From JAYFQF01 sp034927285 (GTDB lineage Bacteria > Bacillota > Peptococcia > DRI-13 > UBA5745): a stretch of 64,000 nt of DNA. Below, piece after piece: positions 60,315-64,000 of this stretch. The notes under the pieces are model-generated. The model did no database searches. It had not been told where the DNA came from and was given only the letters and a program-made list of their open reading frames with translations. Positions within the stretch are counted from its first letter, which is position 1. Every line of letters starts with the position of its first letter. Location: the NCBI GenBank assembly GCA_034927285.1, contig JAYFQF010000014.1:62001-126000 (forward strand), read 5' to 3'. A program made the translations under genes and the position numbers.

Positions 60315-60379
60315 TTTCTAAAACTGAACCCGAAAAACATTCCTGAATCGAGAATGTTTTTCGGGTTCAGTTTTAGAAA
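60315..60379. repeat. Perfect 28-bp inverted repeat with 9-base loop
   Basis: The arm at 60315-60342 (begins TTTCTAAAACTGAACC, ends AACATTC) is exactly complementary to 60352-60379 (begins GAATGTTTTTCGGG, ends TTTTAGAAA). There is no T run after it, so it is not an ordinary terminator. It ends 40 bp before the -24 box of a sigma-54 promoter; it could be an activator-binding or cruciform site, an RNA hairpin, or a small mobile hairpin. Confidence 0.85.
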
Positions 60380-60418
60380 TTCCGCGCAAAACCAGCCATT
60401 TTCGCCTCGCACGCTCTC

Positions 60419-60436
60419 TGGCATGTTATTTGCTTT
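60419..60436 (+). promoter_or_regulatory. Sigma-54 (-24/-12) promoter
   Basis: TGGCATG-N4-TTGCTTT with GG and GC exactly 10 bp apart, essentially the consensus. It lies 132 bp before the transporter start codon. An activator with the sigma-54-contacting GAFTGA loop is encoded at the end of the same gene group. Confidence 0.8.
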
Positions 60437-60567
60437 AGTCTTTAGTCAGGTCTTCATATTCCGCTTTGCCGCATTGTCAAGTCCAGAGAAAAGGAGGGGG
60501 AGGATGACCTTCTGGCAATGCAGGCTGAAGCTTATTCATAATAACCCCAATTAAGGAGGTATATTAT

Positions 60568-61962
60568 ATGATTATCGTAATAATTCCTATCGCTGTCCTC
60601 TTATTGGTCATATTATGCAAAAAAATACCGGTTATTGGCGGCAATCTGGTTGTAGCGCTTATCTTAACCGGAGCCCTTTCATTATTATTAGGGAAGGTAT
60701 TCAATCCTGTCGATTGGGTCAGCGCTCTGATCGACGGCATAGACCGTATTGCCTGGGTCCTGGCTCTTTCCTTTTTCGGCAGTCTGTATTCCGAGGCCCA
60801 GGTCGAGCTGGGCACTGTCAATACCATTATGTCCTCACTGAAGGCCCGGTTCAAGGATTCCCCTAAGGCAATGGTCATCTGCATTGTGTTAGTGCTTGTA
60901 TTGGCCGGCTCCCTTCTGGGAGACGCCATCGCCGCCTCAACGGTAGTGGGGGTGCTGACCATAGGAACATTGGCAAGTATCGGCTTGACCGGTGAGATGA
61001 TTTGTGCAATTATCGTGATGGGAGCGGCAATGGGCTCGATCATGCCGCCTATGACCCAGGCCCTGGCATTGGCTTCCGCCTTAGTCGGAACAGATCCGGA
61101 CCCGGTTTTTAAGCTTGGCTATCTTACCGTCGGTATTGTGGTGGTAGTTACCTGCATATATATTTATTATTATATGCTGCGGAACGTAAAGAAAATGGAA
61201 ATCCCCACAGAAAAAAAGGCCTCGCAGATTCTGCGGGAAAATTGGACAACTTTAATTCCTTTATTCGCTTTAATCCTGGTGGTGTTCTTCAGAACCATCA
61301 ACGGGCCTCTCAAATTTGATCTCATGGTCGAACTGCTGAAAAGCATTCCCGGACCGGGAGACGCCGGCGGCGAAGGCGGTTTTTATGGCTTATTGACCAC
61401 TATTCCTATTTTAAAAGGCATCGCCAACGGGATCGTCCTGTGCATTATCTTTGCCATCCTGGTCTGCTTCCTCTTTCCAAAGGTTCACCGTAACGCCGGG
61501 CGGGTATTGAAAAACGGAACGAAAAATGTCAGCAAGACCTTGGCGATCCAGGCCGGAGCCGGTTTCATGCTGGGCTGTTTCTATATGGGCGGGCAAATCG
61601 AAACTGTGCAGGCATTTGCTCAAGGCCTTGATGTTCGTGTCCTGATCTGGGGAGGCGCCGTGGCGTTGACTCTGATCGGTATGCTGACCGGTTCCCAGTC
61701 CACCGCCCAAAATACGATCTTCACCTTTTTAGGGCCCGCCTTAGTATCCATTGGGATAAATCCCACAATAGCGGCGTTGGCCGGAGCGCATATCGCCGCG
61801 GCTGGTCAGGGAGCCCCTCCCGCGGACCTTACCACCTTTGTCGTCGCCGGAATCGTGGGCGGAGCAATCGGGAAAAAGGTGGATCCTTTGGTATCCATGT
61901 TCTATTCTTTGCCCATGTGCATCGCGTTATTTATTGTGGGTATGGTTGCCTTGTACATTTAA
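60568..61962 (+). CDS. DctM-like (ion transporter superfamily) permease
   Basis: A 464-residue membrane protein with about 12 helices. The duplicated hairpin motifs AAMGSIMPPMTQALALASAL and GAHIAAAGQGAPPAD are like those of TRAP large permeases and related carboxylate or ion transporters. No DctP binding protein or DctQ small permease is adjacent, so it may work alone as a secondary carrier. It is followed 32 bp later by the racemase-family gene and is preceded by AAGGAGG. The substrate is probably an amino or organic acid, inferred from the neighbours. Confidence 0.8.
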   Translation: MIIVIIPIAVLLLVILCKKIPVIGGNLVVALILTGALSLLLGKVFNPVDWVSALIDGIDRIAWVLALSFFGSLYSEAQVELGTVNTIMSSLKARFKDSPKAMVICIVLVLVLAGSLLGDAIAASTVVGVLTIGTLASIGLTGEMICAIIVMGAAMGSIMPPMTQALALASALVGTDPDPVFKLGYLTVGIVVVVTCIYIYYYMLRNVKKMEIPTEKKASQILRENWTTLIPLFALILVVFFRTINGPLKFDLMVELLKSIPGPGDAGGEGGFYGLLTTIPILKGIANGIVLCIIFAILVCFLFPKVHRNAGRVLKNGTKNVSKTLAIQAGAGFMLGCFYMGGQIETVQAFAQGLDVRVLIWGGAVALTLIGMLTGSQSTAQNTIFTFLGPALVSIGINPTIAALAGAHIAAAGQGAPPADLTTFVVAGIVGGAIGKKVDPLVSMFYSLPMCIALFIVGMVALYI

Positions 61963-61994
61963 GCTCATAAAAATTATTTACGGAGGGACGCACC

Positions 61995-62726
61995 ATGATG
62001 ATCAGAGGCGGATACACAAATTACGGTCAGGATATCGGGATTTTAATGCTGGACACAAAATTTCCCAGGATTCCCGGCGACATCGGCAATGCAAAAACCT
62101 ACCCCGGAATCAATGTACGTTATAAACTGGTCAAGGGGGCGGAGGCGCCTAAGATCATGGGCAAAGCGCCGGCGGAAGAAGTTTTACAGCCATTTATCAG
62201 CGCCGCCCAGGAACTGGAGGCCGAAGGAGTAAAAGCAATCACCACCAGCTGCGGATTTCTCGCCGCGTATCAGCGAATATTGGCAGACGCCGTGAATGTT
62301 CCCGTATTTACCTCGGCTCTTATGCTGGCCCCTTTGATCCATACCATGATCAATAAAAATAAAAAAATCGGAATTTTTACCGAGCGGGCCTGGAATATGA
62401 CCGAAGAACATTTTAATCAGGTCGGCTGGTCATCCAAAAATATTCCCGTCGCCGTCAGCGGTATGCTGGAGGGGTCCAAATTTCCGGCTTTGTTCATTGA
62501 CAACGGCATTGAAGAAGACTTTGACGAGCTGGAAAAATGCATGGCAGAAATCACCCGGCGTCATATGAAAGAGCATCCTGATACCGGAGCAATTATTTTC
62601 GAATGCACAAATTTCGGTCCCTGGAGCCGTTTGGTCCAGGACATTTCCCGGGTGCCGGTCTTTGGCATCAACCAGCTTTTGGAATATTTGGCTTCCTGTG
62701 TTGACATTTGCAACTACATCAAATAA
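61995..62726 (+). CDS. Aspartate/glutamate racemase family protein
   Basis: A 243-residue member of the Asp/Glu/hydantoin racemase superfamily. The two catalytic Cys candidates sit in ITTSCGFLAAYQ and IFECTNFGPW, at the positions expected for the paired thiols, so a racemase, isomerase or decarboxylase with the two-Cys mechanism is likely. GGAGGG precedes the start; the second ATG is adjacent. It is transcribed with the permease from a sigma-54 promoter. The substrate is not known. Confidence 0.85.
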   Translation: MMIRGGYTNYGQDIGILMLDTKFPRIPGDIGNAKTYPGINVRYKLVKGAEAPKIMGKAPAEEVLQPFISAAQELEAEGVKAITTSCGFLAAYQRILADAVNVPVFTSALMLAPLIHTMINKNKKIGIFTERAWNMTEEHFNQVGWSSKNIPVAVSGMLEGSKFPALFIDNGIEEDFDELEKCMAEITRRHMKEHPDTGAIIFECTNFGPWSRLVQDISRVPVFGINQLLEYLASCVDICNYIK

Positions 62727-62766
62727 TTTATCTGACGAAAAACCCAATAGTTCCAGCCTTTAATCG

Positions 62767-62803
62767 GCTATCCCGTGATGGAAATTGCGGGGTAGCTCCT
62801 TTT
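62767..62803 (+). terminator. Probable terminator after the racemase gene
   Basis: GCTATCCCG (62767-62775) and CGGGGTAGC (62788-62796) form a 9-bp stem with one G-U pair and a 12-base loop, followed by TCCTTTT. It would separate the activator gene from the transport unit. Confidence 0.55.
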
Positions 62804-62905
62804 GCTCTGTGCCCTTGAAAGCCGGTTAATTTTTTTATATAATTCAAGAAATATCCTCGTTATGTTTTCTTAAATTTTTTCAAAATTCAGAAGGGGTTCT
62901 GTGCA

Positions 62906-64000
62906 ATGTCTTTGGAACAGCTTTCTCAAAACAAATTTAATAACATGATTCTGAATGCCATCCGGGAATTCGCCACGGAAGGGATTCAGATCGCCGATGC
63001 CCAAGGCAACTATATTTTCTGCAATCAAGCCTTCAGCACCATTACCAAGCTGCCGGTGGAAGAACGTCTGGGTAAAAATGTTTTCGACGTTCAGCCCGAC
63101 GGCGCTATCGCCACTGCTTTGCGTACCGGGCAGCCGGTCTACGGACACATCAATGCCTCAACCTCCGACTGTATCATGATCTCCAACGCGTCCCCTATCC
63201 GGGACGAATCCGGAAAATCCTGGGGGCCATCAGCGTATTTAATGACAAAACAAGTTATATCACCATGGTAAAGACTATGGAAACCAGAGAAAAGGAAATC
63301 CGTTTGCTGAAGGAAAAGCTCAAACATTTGAACCAGCCCGCTTATGCCTTTCATGACCTGCTGGGGGTTCATCCGGATTTTGTCGGCTGTATAAATAAGG
63401 CCAAGCAGGCCGCCTTCAGTAATTCTTCCGTATTGATTACCGGTGAATCCGGGACCGGCAAAGAGCTGATTGCCAATGCGATCCATCAACACGGCAGCCG
63501 GGCCGGCGGCCCCTTTATCCGGGTAAACTGCCCGGCGATCCCTGCCACGCTTCTGGAAAGCGAGCTCTTCGGGCATGAAAAAGGCGCCTTTACCGGCGCA
63601 CTGAAGGACAAGGTGGGTAAATTTGAGTTGGCCCAAGGCGGCTCCATTTTCCTGGATGAGATCGGCGACATGGAAGTAGCTCTGCAGTCGAAGCTCCTGC
63701 GGGTTTTGCAGGAACACGAAGTCGAACGCATCGGCAGCAACAAAACCGTTTCCGTGGACGTCCGGGTCATCACCGCCACCAACCAGGACCTGCACCAGCA
63801 AATACAAAAGGGCCTGTTCCGTAAGGACCTTTATTATCGGCTGGACGTTATTCACATCGAGATCCCTCCCCTGCGCCGGCGGAAAAGCGATATTCCTCTT
63901 TTGGTGGAGCATATGCTGAAAAAGCACTCCGATAATAAGATTCCGTGCCGTATCTCCAAGGATGCCCTCAAGGAGCTGACTGCCTACGACTGGCCCGGAA
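62906..64000 (+). pseudogene. Sigma-54-dependent activator (PAS + AAA+), frameshifted, cut by window end
   Basis: The first frame (62906 to about 63217) encodes a PAS domain: FATEGIQIADAQGNYIFCNQ. After GKSWGPSAY it goes out of frame. The -1 frame continues without a gap as GAISVFNDKTSYITMV and then an AAA+ domain with Walker A GESGTGKE, the sigma-54 loop GAFTGA, and Walker B SIFLDEIGDM. One extra A in the AAAA run at 63214-63217 would restore GKILGAISVF. The protein is therefore broken by one base, either truly or by sequencing error. The C-terminal helix-turn-helix would lie outside the window. It follows a sigma-54-driven operon. Confidence 0.88.

Noticed and set aside
63139..63927. Minus-strand 262-codon ORF opposite the activator
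   Set aside because: Antisense shadow of the AAA+ domain with intact Walker and GAFTGA motifs on the plus strand.

Overview
This window comes from an endospore-forming, anaerobic Firmicute, probably of clostridial or peptococcal type. It carries germination and sporulation genes (ypeB, sleB, spoVT), a ferredoxin-dependent 2-oxoacid oxidoreductase, a high-molecular-weight rubredoxin, many Opp/Dpp-type peptide transporters and M20 peptidases, and strong AGGAGG ribosome-binding sites. The genus cannot be named from the sequence alone. The gene content points to a peptide and amino-acid fermenter. No insertion sequence, prophage or CRISPR array is visible.

Layout. 1-6.1 kb (minus): ypeB (cut by the window edge), sleB, a 5'-truncated SecA-like remnant, a secreted stalk/SH3 protein and spoVT. 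6.2-11.3 kb (minus): azlCD, a flavin reductase-rubredoxin fusion, a decayed EAL fragment, and a tandem-PII protein coupled to a DUF1538 membrane protein. 11.6-11.9 kb (plus): tRNA-Ser and tRNA-Arg behind a consensus promoter and before a strong terminator. 12-21.7 kb (minus): an M20 peptidase, a MATE transporter, a B3/4-domain protein, a methionine gamma-lyase-like enzyme, a 2-hydroxyacid dehydrogenase, a HAD hydrolase, a four-subunit VorB-type oxidoreductase and a Kal-like hotdog enzyme. 21.8-36.7 kb (minus): an MmgE/PrpD protein, two complete five-gene peptide ABC transporters, a second gamma-lyase-like enzyme and an aspartoacylase-like hydrolase. 37-45 kb (minus): a DUF4340/GldG/GldF/GldA transporter behind two M20 amidohydrolases, then an IclR regulator.

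45.4-51 kb holds a membrane protein (minus), then pepV-like, DEAD-box helicase, pyruvate kinase and signal peptidase I genes (plus). 51.2-58.4 kb (minus) holds a YgiQ radical-SAM protein, a membrane acyltransferase and a nucleoside-salvage group (pdp, BMP lipoprotein, cdd, deoC). 58.6-64 kb holds cyuA (minus), divergent from a plus-strand unit of a DctM-like transporter, an Asp/Glu racemase-family protein and a frameshifted sigma-54 activator.

How it may work together. The 12-45 kb block looks like one peptide and sulfur-amino-acid programme: import peptides, hydrolyse them, cleave methionine-type amino acids to 2-oxoacids, and oxidise these to acyl-CoA with ferredoxin. Three promoters in this block (before the Kal-like gene, the first peptide transporter and the M20/Gld operon) share a near-identical 17-bp palindrome, GTTCT-N7-AGAAC or a one-base variant, 10-18 bp downstream of a strong -10 box. 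I infer a regulon, most simply controlled by the IclR protein encoded here. A second candidate circuit is at 60.2-64 kb: a textbook sigma-54 promoter with two large inverted repeats upstream and a GAFTGA-type activator gene downstream.
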